NCBI RefSeq assembly: GCF_001411555.2
Contig: NC_049907.1
Location: forward strand, 3,976,243 to 4,040,242
DNA: 64,000 nt
Direction of reading: 5' to 3'
DNA from: Juglans regia
Lineage: Eukaryota > Streptophyta > Magnoliopsida > Fagales > Juglandaceae
Below the pieces are notes generated by a model. It made no database searches, was not told the origin of the DNA, and saw nothing but the letters and a program-made list of their open reading frames with translations. Below are positions 34,319 through 46,214 of the stretch, piece by piece (position 1 is the first letter of the stretch; every line of letters begins with the position of its first letter). The position numbers and the translations under genes are program-made.

Positions 34319-37300
34319 AAATCTTGAGTTGGAATCCTCGTGGGCTTGGAAACCCACGAGGTATTCGTACTCTTCGTGACATGCTTACGAAGGAAGATCT
34401 TGATGTGCTTTTCTTACAAGAAACCCGTTTAACCTCTCGGTAGTGGGACTATTGTAAGTTTAAGCTTGGTTTTCAAATTGTTTTGTAGTTGATTGTTTGG
34501 GTCGTAGTGGTGGGTTAGCTTTGCTTTGGAAAGAATAATTGTATTTGTTTGTTATTAATTTTTCTATGCACCATATTCATTTTGAAATTCAAAATTCCAA
34601 TGTGGATGGGAGTCAATATTTTCTTACGGGTGTTTATGGGCATCCGGATTCGAGTAGAAGGGAGGAAGTGTGAAATCTGATAAAATCTTTGGGACACCGG
34701 ATTGTGAGTCCCTGGTTGGTGTTTGGTGATTTTAATGAGATCCTTAATCATGAAGAGAAAAGTGGGGGGAGATTGAGGAATGAAAGGTTGATGCGTGGTT
34801 TCAGATCTGTATTAGAGGAAGGGCATCTTAGAGATTTGGGTTTTGTTGGAGTTCCGTTTACTTGGTGTAATAGACGTGAAGGTGAAGGTGTTATTAGTGA
34901 AAGGTTGGATCGTTTTCTTGCAAATTCGGGATGGTGCTATGCTTTTCCAAATTTAATGGTTCAACATGGAGGAGCAGCTTATTCGGATCATATTCCCATT
35001 TGGTTAGATACTCGGGGAGGCTTAGCTATTAGGGGTGGAGTTAAACCTTTTCGGTTTGAGGCTATGTGGGTGGGTGAAAAGGAATGTGCTGCCATCATTG
35101 AAAGGGAGTGGAGGGGCGAAGAGGGATCTGCTCCTAAGTCTATTCACCAAGTAATGGGTTGTATTTCAAAGTGTGCAACTGAATTGAAAAGATGGAATCA
35201 AAGCTCTTTCGGACATGTTCAAAGAGAGCTTGCCAGTGCAAAATTGAGACTTAAGAATATTCAAGAAGCTGATCCAACTTGTCAGTCTATGTCACTTCAT
35301 AAAGGTGCACGTGATGATGTACAAAAGTGGCTGGAGAGGGACGAGCTCATGTGGAAACAATGCTCCCGAGTCTTGTGGCCTAAAGAAGGGGATAGTAATT
35401 CACGATATTTTCATTCTAAAGCTACTACCAGAGGAAGGAAGAACAAAATTTTACAACTGGAAGATGGTAGGGGTGTTTGGAAGAGTGGAGAGCAGATGAA
35501 TGAACTGATCGTGGAGTATTTTCAGAGTCTCTTCACAGCTACAGATCGGGTTGAAGTAGATGATGTTTTATCAGAGGTGGAGTGTAAAGTTACTGGTTTA
35601 ATGAATGATGACTTAACTAGACCTGATGAGGCAGCTGAAGTGGAGGCTGCTATTAAGCAAATGCACACTTCAAAGGCTCCGGGCCCAGTTGGAATGTCTC
35701 CAATTTTTTTTTAAAAATATTGGGGGGTGATGGGTAAATCAGTAATTGAAACTGTGTTGAATGCTTTGAATTCAGGAAGTTTTCCAATGGAGGTAAATCA
35801 TACTTTTATTACTTTGATTCCAAAGAAGCCCGACTCAGTTAAAGTCGCTGATTTCCGTCCTATTAGCCTTTGCAATGTTCTTTATAAGATCATGTCTAAA
35901 GTTATTGCGAATAGACTAAAACAAATTCTGCCTTTTGTTATTTCGGAGTCCCAATGTGCTCCAAGTAGGCAGATTACGGATAATGTTTTAGTGGCATATG
36001 AACTATTGCATTACCTTAGGAATAAGAGAAATGGAAAAAAGGGTTTTATGTCTATAAAACTTGATATGAGCAAGGCGTATGATAGGGAGGAGTGGTGTTA
36101 TTTAGAAAGAATCATGGGGGCTCTTGGTTTTGCACAAAAGGTGACCGATCTTATCATGAAATGTGTCTCAACTGTTTCTTTTTCAGTTCTTGTGAATGGG
36201 AGTCCAAAAGGGCATATTATTCCGAGTAGAGGGCTTAGACAGGGCGATCCCTTGTCTCCCTATCTTTTTCTTCTCTGCACTGAAGGTTTGATTAGTTTGT
36301 TAAAGAGGAATGAGGGTCCAGGTATGGTAGAGGGGGTTAGAATTTGTAGAGGGGGGCCAAGAGTCAATCATTTGTTATTTACGGATGATAGTGTGATCTT
36401 TTGTAGGGTTGATATTGGTACTAATGAAAAGAAGCAGCTTCTCTTGGATGACTATGAGAAGGTCTCATAGCAGTGTATAAACAAATAGAAGACATCTATG
36501 GTCTTTAGTAAAAATGTTGATGAGGTCTTGCAAACAGAAATTATGCAGCTATGGGGTGGAAGTTCTACACAGCAGTATGAAAAATATTTGGGGCTACCAC
36601 CAATGGTTGGGAGATCAAAACAACGGGCTTTTTCTGGTATTAAACATCGGTTGTGGCAAAAACTTCAAGTTTGGAAAAGGAATATGATTTCTCAAGGAGG
36701 TAGAGAAGTTTTGGTAAAAGCTGTAGCTATGTCATTACCAACTTATGCTATGAGTTGCTTTTTACTTCCAAAGTCTTTGTGTCATGAGTTAGAGATGATG
36801 ATGGCTCGGTTTTGGTGGGGTAATCAAGCTCAAGGAAAGAAAATTCATTGGGCTAGTCGGGATAAACTTTGTGTTTCTAAATTTCGTGGTGGTTTGGGCT
36901 TTAAGAAACTTAGTGATTTCATCTTGGCTCTACTTCAAAACAAGGTTGGCGGCTTCTCACATAACAGAATTCTCTCCTCTATCGAGTGTTTAAAGCAAGG
37001 TACTTTCTAAATTGTAATTTGTTTGAGGCCAAGATTGATATTAATGCATCTTATGTTTGGAAGGGTATTTTTAGTGCTGTGCCTTTGTTAAAATCTGGTT
37101 GTATGTGGAGAGTGGGAAATGGTAGAAGTATTAGAGTTTCTCTCGACTCTTGGATACCTGGTTGTGGACAAGATGAGGTTCAGGGAGCTATGGAGCAGCT
37201 GAATAATGATACTTTGATGGTTCATGAATTAATTGAGGAAAGTACAGGTTGGTGGAAGATTGATGTGGTTAGAGCTCTCTTTGATCCAAGGTTGGCAAAT

Positions 37301-38330
37301 TTGATTCTGAAAATTAATATCTGCTTATCTGAAGAAGACTCTTGGTTTTGGGCTTCGGAACGAAGTGGTTCTTACTCAGTCAAGAGTGGCTATAAGGTAT
37401 TACAGTGGGAAGCTTCTCAGAATCTAGGTGAGGGGTCCAAATGTGAACAGATTTTGAAGTTTTGGAAGTGTTTATGGCAATTGAAGATTCCCCAAAAAAT
37501 GAAGATTTTTGCATGAAGGGCATGCCACGAATACTTGCCTACTTTTCAGAATTTGCGACGAAGGAAGATAAAGGATGATGATAGATGTGTGTTCTACAAT
37601 CTGTGTTCTGAAGATACAGCCCATGCATTATTTTTCTGTCCTATAATTCATGATATGTTTCTGCAGTATTTACCTTCTTTGCGAAACTTACAATCTCCTT
37701 TATCTTTTTGGGATTTGGTGCTGCATGTTAGAGATAAGGGTGGTGCTGAAATGCTTGCTACATTTTTTGTTATTTGCTGGGCTTTATGGTATCGCAGGAA
37801 CCGGTTTTTATATGAACAAGTGGTGCATCAATGTACAACTGTGGTAAATAACGCCTTTTCCATGCAATCTGCTTACAAACAGGTGCAAGTATTTGATGGT
37901 TTTGGTAAGGAAGTAACAAAGGTGCTCTGTTGGTCTCCTCCCCCACCGGATTTCCTAAAATTAAATGTGGATGGTGCTATCTTCCCTGATCAACATAAGG
38001 CAGGTATTGTGATTATACTTCGGGATGATAAAGGCTTTGTGGTTGCTGCTTGTAGTAAGTTAGAAGGTGATATTGTTTCTCCAGAGTTTATTGAGGCAAG
38101 TGCAATGTTGAGGGGTTTACAGTTTTGTGCTCAATGGGGTGTTCAAAAATTGGTGTTGGAAACAGATTGTTTACTTCTTGTAAATGCTTTGCACTCCCAA
38201 ACTGAGTTTTTCACAGATTTTGCATTTCTTCTCCATGATATCGACGAATGTTGAGGGGTTTTCAAAAGGTTCAGATTCTACATGTCAAACGAATTGATAA
38301 TGTAGCAGCGCACTAATTAGCGAGAAGTGC
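34315..38330 (+). pseudogene. LINE ORF2: endonuclease, reverse transcriptase, RNase H, broken
   Basis: It starts at the ATG 34315 with ILSWNPRGLGNP, the beginning of the apurinic-type endonuclease domain, and meets a TAG at 34441. The frame changes, and 34689-35714 carries WLVFGDFNEILNHEEKSGG and the catalytic SDHIPIWL end of the endonuclease. The reverse transcriptase (35727-36470) has FRPISLCNVLYKIMSKVIAN, KLDMSKAYDREEW, GLRQGDPLSPYLF and FTDDSVIF (usually FADD), split by stops at 35712 and 36468. A frameshift near 36935 and a stop near 36960 follow. Then the zinc-binding part has LKIPQKMKIFA before a TGA at 37514 in place of Trp. The RNase H part has LKLNVDGAIF and ETDCLLLVNAL. At least six stops plus three shifts: clearly dead. 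Confidence 0.9.
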
Positions 38331-38491
38331 ATGGAATGTTGAGGATATTGTAATGTGGTAGGGATCTTGTCCTTCTTTTGTATCACAAACTGTATGGCTT
38401 GATAGAAATAATTTCTTGTAAAGACTTTTTTATTTGGAATGAATGATTCATTGGTTATAAAAAAAAAAAAAAAAAAAAACAATTAACAAAG

Positions 38492-39754
38492 AAAACATTT
38501 TTCACACGGATAATACCTAAAATGCGTGAGAATTACGCTGTTAGCCAGCCTGTTGCTTGGTCAGTCGGTTGTATGCGGTCAATGTAGTATTCACAAGATC
38601 GGACGGCAAGAAGAATTCCTAGAATATTGCGTGCAAACAACGCACACCGACGTGTCAAGTTACACGTGGTCGCATATTACCCGTCAATCTTCAAGTTGTT
38701 ATCCAATTGCAACCACTCATTGCGTCATATAATTGCAACCACTTATTTTTTTAATATTTTTCTTATAATAAATATGTGTTATAAGATAAGAACAACTTAA
38801 TTAATTTAATAAAATTAAAATTAAAAAATTAAAAAAAATTAATTTTTTTAATATATAAAATATATAATATGAGATGATAAATAATATCACTCAATAAAAA
38901 AAACTACTTATTTTAAAAAATAAAATAAAATTTTATACATTATTTTCAAACTACGCATTAAATATAACTTTTTAATTTTTAATTTTCTTTCTTATTAAAT
39001 ATGTAGGAAAGCTTAAAGTAGGAACGTATAGGTGAAGATGATAAATAAGAAAGCCTCGTAAATTAAAAAAAAAAAAACCCACAAAAGGGAAAGCTTCTTG
39101 CCATCGTTGACGCTTGTTGCGCCTACCCCTCCTCGATTCCTTCATGTTTTTCTTGCAGATCTCTTCTTCATGGCTTCTCTGCCATGCCTTTCGTTCTCAA
39201 ATACGGCTAGATCGCTTCGAGAGCTACGCATCGGCAGCTTCAAGAGGTTGAACCGATTGACTCTGCAAAATATTTGGTTTGACTATCCCTAGCTTGGGAA
39301 TCTTCATTACGAGAGATTTGATTCAAGGTTTGGATGCGGTTTAATTATCTTCTGTCGTTGATTAATAGTTATGTGACTTTGGAATCGATCCCTAATATAT
39401 AACTTTCTAATCGGCTTTATTTTTCTTGTTTTTTCCAGATCTCTCGAGTAATCGCTTCACTTTTGAATCTTTGATGGATGTGATTCATTTTTTTCTTAGG
39501 TTTGTTCCTCGTTAGATCATTGTAAGTTATCCTCGCTGGAATGTTTCCCTCTCTACTCGGTCTTATTTGACTTTGAAAATTGTAAAATTCAAGAGGAGAC
39601 GGGAAGTACTTTTGTTTTGTCTCAGATCGTTGTAGGGACGTCTATAATTTTGGACAGAGATGGTGTTCAGTTCATGCAGCTTTTGGATCCGAAGGCAATT
39701 TACACCTTCGCTATCACGGAGTTAGACGATTTCACAGCAAGGGTTCCTGGTTGC
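38492..39754. other. Spacer, no gene recognised
   Basis: An AT-rich stretch (38740-39060) follows a GC-richer one (38520-38740). A 64-residue frame at 39098-39292 and the surrounding CT-rich block look a little like the start of a gene, but I recognise no motif. I see nothing definite in it. Confidence 0.4.
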
Positions 39755-41420
39755 TGGCCCCCCGTAGGTTCATGATACGTGTGAGCACAATAATGAAGAT
39801 GTTGCTATGAAAATCATTTGTTGCCGCCGTTATATGTAACTCGATGATGTAAATGGATGTATAAGACTTAGTCGGGACGTAAGGGCCGAGTTTGAGTTGG
39901 CTTGAGTCCCGATTCATCGTTGTTATCCGACCTTTGCCATGACAGGTGCGCTTGCATGGCGGGTCACAGCAAACATAATAAAAAAGTGCTACGTTTTTTG
40001 TTGTGATGGGGGAGATCGCACGGGAGTTTGCCCGGGGTCTCCCCACCGCTTTGTGCCGTTGTCCTGTGCTGCCTTTTCTGCGTTCGTTTTTATTTTAGCT
40101 CGCGACGCTCATGATTTCTTGCTTACCAGATGAAAGAGATAGCTGAGCTACGTCAGCAGCATTACTTGCAAGTCCTCATGGCTTTTGAGGTATACTTTAT
40201 CAAAATTTCCTTTTATTTCCAACGGGATATGGGCTATTCAATTCATTCAAGTTATGTCTTAGAAAAATATAATTACTTGGACAAAGAACATTCGGAAATT
40301 TAGCCATGAAAAAGATATTTACCTGGAAAATGGTCCTCCATTAGAAATAATTTTGGTTTGAAGAATTTGAGAAAAGTGCATTTTCTTAGTAATTTGAAAA
40401 ATAGAATTGATAAAATATTAATTGTGGTTTATTGGAATTGTTGGCAGTGGGCTATTTGGGGAGTTCTTCGAATACTCTGACAGGTGTTTTCATGGTAGGG
40501 GGTTTTTGGATTTATTCATATTCAAAAAAACTATGGTTCCCCCCAAATAATAAAGCAAACAGTATTGTAGTTGTATGCTATATAGGGTTTATTATTTAAT
40601 GTCGAATGCCTTATCTTAATAAAGGAATCTTTGCAATTTAATGTTTTTTTTTTTTATAAGTAAACAATCGTATTAATAAAGGATAGGCAAAGTCAAGTAC
40701 ACAAGAAGGTATACAAAGGTTTAGGCCTATCTAGGTCGTTACGGTGGAAACTGGAAAATCCTGGAAATTTAGACCATTAAAGTCAACAGCTAGAGCCCAA
40801 AGAATAAGGTACGGAAAAGTAAAGATCTAAGCGCCGCTAGTTAAATGCATTTCAATGACTACGATTACACTGCACCATCCGTCATATCTGATATCCCAAT
40901 TTTCTTCATCACACCCTCCATGGCGGCAACACCGTAAGTTCGTGAAATAAATTCAGATACTATGTTGCAATTAGTCAGTCACCCATAGGGCCAGCTTTTG
41001 TCAATAGCTTGTTCACCTTTTTTAGTTGCTTTGATTAGGAGCCTGTCTTGTGTTTATGCATGCTTACAGCTTATGTTCTGTACTTTGTTTTGCTAAGCTT
41101 GTACATTATTATTGTGTTTTGGAATCGTATATGTATTCTCTCCTCTGTCATCCATTGTACCAGCAATTTAAGAAGACACAGATGTAATTGGGAGAATTTG
41201 TGTGGTGGATTTCTGCAACCCTTTGAGATCTTCAATCGTGTATACCTGTATTTAAATCGTTTTGGGGATTAGATTTTCTTTTGCGGAGGTTGAAGACGTG
41301 GAAAAGGTGTCCAGCACCATGATTTTATTGGCAACAAACAGTACTTGAAGGTTTGGTTCCTAAGATAGCTTTGACTTCTCTGGTGCTTCTTAGTCGTAGC
41401 AGATTCTTCAAAGTAGCTTT
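39755..41420. repeat. Segmental duplication, unit 1
   Basis: It shares a long series of aligned blocks with 41425-42555 and 46215-46850. Examples: ATATGTAACTCGATGATGTA, GGGTCTCCCCACCGCT, CATGATTTCTTGCTTACCAG, GGCTATTCAATTCATTCAA, GCATTTCAATGACTACGATT, and CTGTACTTTGTTTTGCTA. A short block in it (40130-40189) is flanked by CCAG and GTATAC and stays open for 20 codons, so it may be an exon of an unknown gene. In unit 2 its ATG has become AAG. A LINE tail is inserted at about 40648-40780. Confidence 0.75.
40648..40780 (-). mobile_element. Truncated LINE-type 3' tail
   Basis: A run of T is followed by ATAAGTAAACAATCGTATTA, AAGTACACAAGAAGGTATAC and TAGGCCTA. In reverse complement this reads as the 3' end of a plant LINE (GTATACCTTCTTGTGTACTT, then TTACTTATAAAAAA). 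Unit 2 of the duplication lacks it, so it came after the duplication. Confidence 0.6.
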
Positions 41421-41424
41421 GTGC

Positions 41425-42555
41425 ATGATATGCAACATCTGAGGTGATGTTGCTATGACTATCGTTTGTTTCTGCTGTTATATGTAACTCGATGATGTAA
41501 ATGGACGTATAAGACTTAGTTGGGACGAAAGGCCCGAGTTTGAGTGGGCTTGAGTCCTGATTCATCTTTGACATCCGACCTTCGCCATGACACATGGTGG
41601 GTCACAACAACTATAATAAAAAAACTATTTTTGGTTTGATGGGGAGAGCACATGGGAGTTTTCCTGGGGTCTCTCCCCACCGCTGTGTCCTATTGTCCTG
41701 TGCCTGCTCTTTCTGTGTTAGTCTCTATTTCAGCTCGCGAAGCCCATGATTTCTTACTTACCAGAAGAAAGGGATAGCTGAGATACATCAACAACCTTAC
41801 GACACTCGCAACTCCACGTGGCTTTTGAGGTATGTATACTCCATCAAATTTTCCTTTTTATTTACAACAATATCTTGGCTATTCAATTCATTCAACTATA
41901 GATTTTAGTATTTATATTTTATCTTACTTATCAAAAAAGAAATAAAGAAAAAGGTTTTAGAAGTTATGTCTTAGAGAAAGATATTTACTTGGACATACAA
42001 TATTGGGAAATCTAACCGTGGAAAAGCTATTTTACTTGGACAAGGTGCTCCATAAATGGTCTCAAGATACAATTAACAAGTATTAGCATATTAGTCATGT
42101 TATGACTTATAAAAAAAAAGCATATTGGTCATGTTATGCCTTAGAAATGATCTTAGGTTGAAGAATTTGAGAACCATACATTTTTTTAGTAATTTTAAAG
42201 ATAGAAACGATAAAATATTAATTGTGTTTTATTGGAAATCGTTGGAAGTGGGCTAGTGTGGGAGTGCTTAAAATCTTCTGACATTGAAGGTTTTTTGGCA
42301 TTTTTCATATGTGAAAAGACTGGTTGCCCTCAAATAATACAGCACAAAGTATTGTAGTTGTATGTTATAGGGTTTTTTATTAGATTCTGAATGCCTCTAA
42401 CTAAGATAAGTGCATTTCAATGGCTGCAATTACACTGCACTATCAGTCATCCGATATCACAATTCAGTTCACTTGGCCCTCAATGGCAGCAACACCTATA
42501 AGTTCCTTGAAAGAAATTCATATAGAATGTTGCAATTAGTCACCATGATCAGTCA
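41425..42555. repeat. Segmental duplication, unit 2 (first half)
   Basis: Blocks match unit 1 in the same order and direction, about 1.6 kb downstream of it. It is broken off at about 42560 by a large insertion. The unit continues at about 46215 with GGAGCCTGTC. Confidence 0.75.
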
Positions 42556-43085
42556 TATGGGGGTACAATTACTTAGCTAAGAAGCAATGCTAAGGTGACC
42601 AAATTCGTGGGATCAAATTCGTAGGCCTTAATGCTAGACTCACAGAAGAACAACTTTCATGAAAGAAACTTTATGAGAAGACACTTACAAGATCGTTGAA
42701 TAAGGCGTGCAAAAGAGCTTAGAAAAGTTGTCTGAGAATATCTTTTGTGTTCTTTCAAAGAAAAGTGTAAAGGAGATGATTTGCGTGGGAAGTGGACTGG
42801 AGGTCTTCTTATACAAGTTATAAAAGATGATAAGACTGGAATGAAACTTGAGTGTTGGTCTTTTTCTATCCAATACAATCTAAAATCAGTCCAAGATATT
42901 TTCTCTAGGTGGAGTGTAAAAAGGAAGGAGTGAGGTGGCCTTGTAACCCTTCTCTTCAAATCTGATCAGCCATGTGGGTGCAATTACTTAGCTAAAAAAC
43001 AATGCTAAGTTGGCTAAATTCGGATTAAGATCTATCCATTAGCTTGATAAAAAATTTCAAAATATAACACTCTCCAGTTGAACTT

Positions 43086-43510
43086 TTGGAAAAGGATTTT
43101 ATCCACCCTTGTTCTTCACTGTGGGGAGCACTTATGCTATTTGTGAAGAAGAAAGATAGATCTATGAGGACATGCATAGACTATAGAGAGTTGAACAAGT
43201 TGATGATTAAGAATAAGTATTCGTTATCCAGGATCGATGATTTGTTGGATCAATTGCAAGGAGCAACAGTGTTTCAAAGATCGACTTGAGATCCGGATAT
43301 CATTAGCTGAAAGTCAAGGAACAAGATGTGCTGAAAATTGCCTTTAGGACAAGGTACGGCCACTTCGAGTTTTTGGTGATGCCTATTGGGTAAACCAATG
43401 CTCCAGCCACATTCATGGACTTGATGAACAGAATATTCAAGCCCCATCTGGATGGTTTTGTTGTTGTTGTATTCACAAATGACATCCTAATTTACTCGAA
43501 GAGCGAGGAG
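43086..43510 (+). pseudogene. Gypsy reverse-transcriptase fragment A
   Basis: It reads [20 protein letters not shown], then [20 protein letters not shown] and [14 protein letters not shown], the first part of the Ty3/gypsy reverse transcriptase. After a frame change, about 43330-43500 gives FGHFEF-like and LMNRIF-like pieces. The catalytic YVDD-type motif is ruined (the second Asp region reads NDILIYSKS in a shifted frame). Only the RT core is present, with no LTRs, integrase or RNase H. Confidence 0.85.
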
Positions 43511-44744
43511 GAACACATAAATCATCTAAGTATGGCCACCTTAGCATTAAGCCCACGAATTTGGCCACCTTAGTATTGCTTCTTGACTAAGTAATTGTAC
43601 CTCCACATGGCTAATCAGATTTGCTCAAGAGGACCTAGAGGGTACTTGAAGTGATGGCTACAAGGTTATTTCACTTTTTTCATTCTACACTCCACCTAGA
43701 GGAAATATCTAGAATTGATTTTTGTATATTGTGTTGGGTATAAAAGACCACTCAAGTTTCATTCTAGCCTTACTATATTCTATAATTTGTGTAAGAAGCC
43801 CTACAACATACTTTCCATGAAAATCATCTATTCTTTACACTTTTATTTGAAATAACACAAAAGACATTTTCGGACAGTTAACACCTGATTCAAAACTCTT
43901 GTAAGTGTCTTCTCACAAACCTTCACGAAAGTTGTTCCTTTGTGAGTCTAGTTTATATGGATACCTTATAAACAACCCCGTAAAGGTCATTTTGGTATAT
44001 AAAGTGGAGTGTTATATTTTGCAGTTTTTTATCAAGCTAATAGATAGATTTTGGTCCAAAATTTTTATGGAGTACTGTTAACTTGTGTATATAATTATTG
44101 GTTGAGGATTTGTTGCATGATTAAAGGTTTTAATGATAGATTTTTTTATATCTAGAAGCTCAGAAACTGGAAGAGGAAAAACATTTTTTGTTTTAAGAAA
44201 GTTTGGATCTTTTGTAATTTAAACCTATTCCAATGACTGATATAATTTTATTGGAGGATATTAAGTCTCTTATATACATATTAGAATATTAGTTTGAAGA
44301 TATTTGATTTTCTATTCAAATAAGGTATCCATGTAAACTAAACTCACAAACGAACAATTTCATGAAGGAAAATTTGTGAGAAAACACTTACAAGAGCTTT
44401 GAATTAGGCGTGTAAAAGAATTCAAAAAAGTTGTCCGAATGTCTTTTGTGTTCTTTCAAAGAAAAGTGTATTTGGGTGGGAAGTGGGCTGGAGGGTTTTT
44501 TATTCAAGTTATTGAAGATGATAAGGCTGAAATGAAGCTTGAGTGTTGGTCTTTTCTATCCAATACTAAAATCAGATTAAGATATTTTCTCTAGATGGAG
44601 TGTAGAATTGAAAGAGTAAGGTGACCTTGTAGCCCTTCATTTCAAGTACCCTTTAGCCAAGAAGCAATGCTAAAGTGGTCAAATTCGGATCAAGATTTAT
44701 CCATTAGCTTGATAAAAAACTCCAAAATATAACACTCCAGTTGA

Positions 44745-45210
44745 ACTTTTGGAAAAGGATTTTATCCGCCTTCGTTGTGGGGAGCACGTGTGCTATTTGT
44801 GAAGAATGGGTCTATGAGGATGTGCATTAGACTATAGAGAGTTGGACAAGGTGACGATTAAGAAGAAGTATCCATTACCCAGGATAAACGATTTGTTGGA
44901 TCAACTGCAAGGATCAGTAGTGTTTTCAAAGATTGACATGAGATCTGGGTATCACTAGCTGAAAGTCAAGGAACAAGATGTGCCGAAAACTGCCTTTAGG
45001 ATAAGGTATGACCACTTTGAGTTTTTGGTAATGTATTTTGGGTTAACCAATGCCCCAGCCGCATTCATGGACTTGATGAACAGTATATTTAGGCCCTATC
45101 TGGATAGTTTTGTTGTTGTAGTCATAGATGGCATTCTAATTTACTCGAAGAGCAAGGAGAAACACAAAAATCATCTAAGTATGGCCACCTTAGCATTGCT
45201 CAATCGCTAA
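44745..45210 (+). pseudogene. Gypsy reverse-transcriptase fragment B
   Basis: The same stretch as fragment A, about 1.67 kb downstream. The clear frame at 44980-45210 reads [40 protein letters not shown] and [13 protein letters not shown]. The catalytic double Asp is DG here. The left part ([19 protein letters not shown]) is in another frame. It is a diverged duplicate of A together with its flanking arms. Confidence 0.85.
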
Positions 45211-46214
45211 GTAATTGCACCCCTACATGGTTGATTAGATTTGCTCAAGAGGGCCTGGTGGGTACCTGAAGTGAAGGTTACAACGCTACCTCACTCTTTC
45301 CATTCTACACTTCACCTAGAGGAAATATTTTGAACTGATTTTTGTATATTGTATTGGGTATAAAAGATCAACACTCAACCTTTATTTCAGTCTTATCTTT
45401 CATAACTTGTGTAAGAAGCCCTCTAGCCTACTTTCGCAAATCATCTCTTCTTTACATTTTTTTGTAAAGAACACAAAAGACATTATCGGGCAGTTTTTCT
45501 AAACTATTTTACACGTCTGATTCAAAACTCTTGTAAGTGTCTTCTCACAAAGTTTATTTCATGAAAGTTGTTTCTTTGTCAGTCTAGTTTACATGAATAT
45601 CTTATTTGTTCCATTTGAAGATCGTTTGTTCGGTCAAATGTTGTTTAAACTCCAGAAAGGTCATTCTGGGCGATAAACAGAAGTGTTATATTTTAGAGTT
45701 TTTGACCAAATTAATGGATAGATCTTGGTTCGAAATTTTTATGGAGTACTCTTAACATGTGTATATGATTATTGGTTGAGGATTTGTTGCATGATTAAAG
45801 GTTTTGATAAAAGATTTTATTAGATCTAGAAACTTAGAAACTGGAAGAGGAAAAATAGTTTTTGTTTTAAGAAAGTTTGGATCTGTTGTCATTTAAACCT
45901 ATTCCAATGATTTTGATAATTTTATTGGAGGATCCTAAGCTTCTTATATACATGTTAGAATATTAGTTAGAATATATTTGATATTATATTCAAATATATG
46001 AATTTTTAAGCAAAGAGATATTCAGATAGGTCAAAGAATTGATGCCTTTAGCTAAATTCATGTTTTGGTTGATTGTTAACAATGTGATCTTGAGTTTAAA
46101 GTTTAGTTTTGTTTTAGGACATATTTTTAAATCATGTGATATTTTAGTTTGAAGATCATATTTTTATAAGTCATGGATCAAAAGGTTGAGGCCAACATTT
46201 ATCAGGAATTTGGT

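Larger units (their letters stand above)
32709..38477 (+). mobile_element. Full-length but dead L1-type LINE
   Basis: A 5.77-kb non-LTR retrotransposon with a perfect 14-bp target duplication AACAATTAACAAAG (32695-32708 and 38478-38491) and a poly(A) tail (about 38459-38479). It has two coding parts: ORF1 (nucleic-acid binding) and ORF2 (endonuclease, reverse transcriptase, zinc-binding region, RNase H). Both carry several stops and frame changes, yet the length seems complete, including the 5' untranslated part (32709-32787). It is an old full-length insertion. Confidence 0.93.
42560..46205. mobile_element. Nested insertion: two tandem fold-back units with gypsy RT
   Basis: About 3.6 kb absent from unit 1 of the surrounding duplication. 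It consists of two related units of about 1.7 kb (about 42632-44335 and 44336-46020). Each unit has a left arm of about 370 bp, a gypsy reverse-transcriptase fragment, and a right arm that is the inverted copy of the left. For example CTTTTGTGTTCTTTCAAA in the left arm is mirrored by the right arm. A second inverted pair, TCTATCCATTAGCTTGATAA and its reverse complement, surrounds the same core. This arrangement is a fold-back element or two nested insertions; I cannot decide which. No working gene is inside. Confidence 0.65.
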
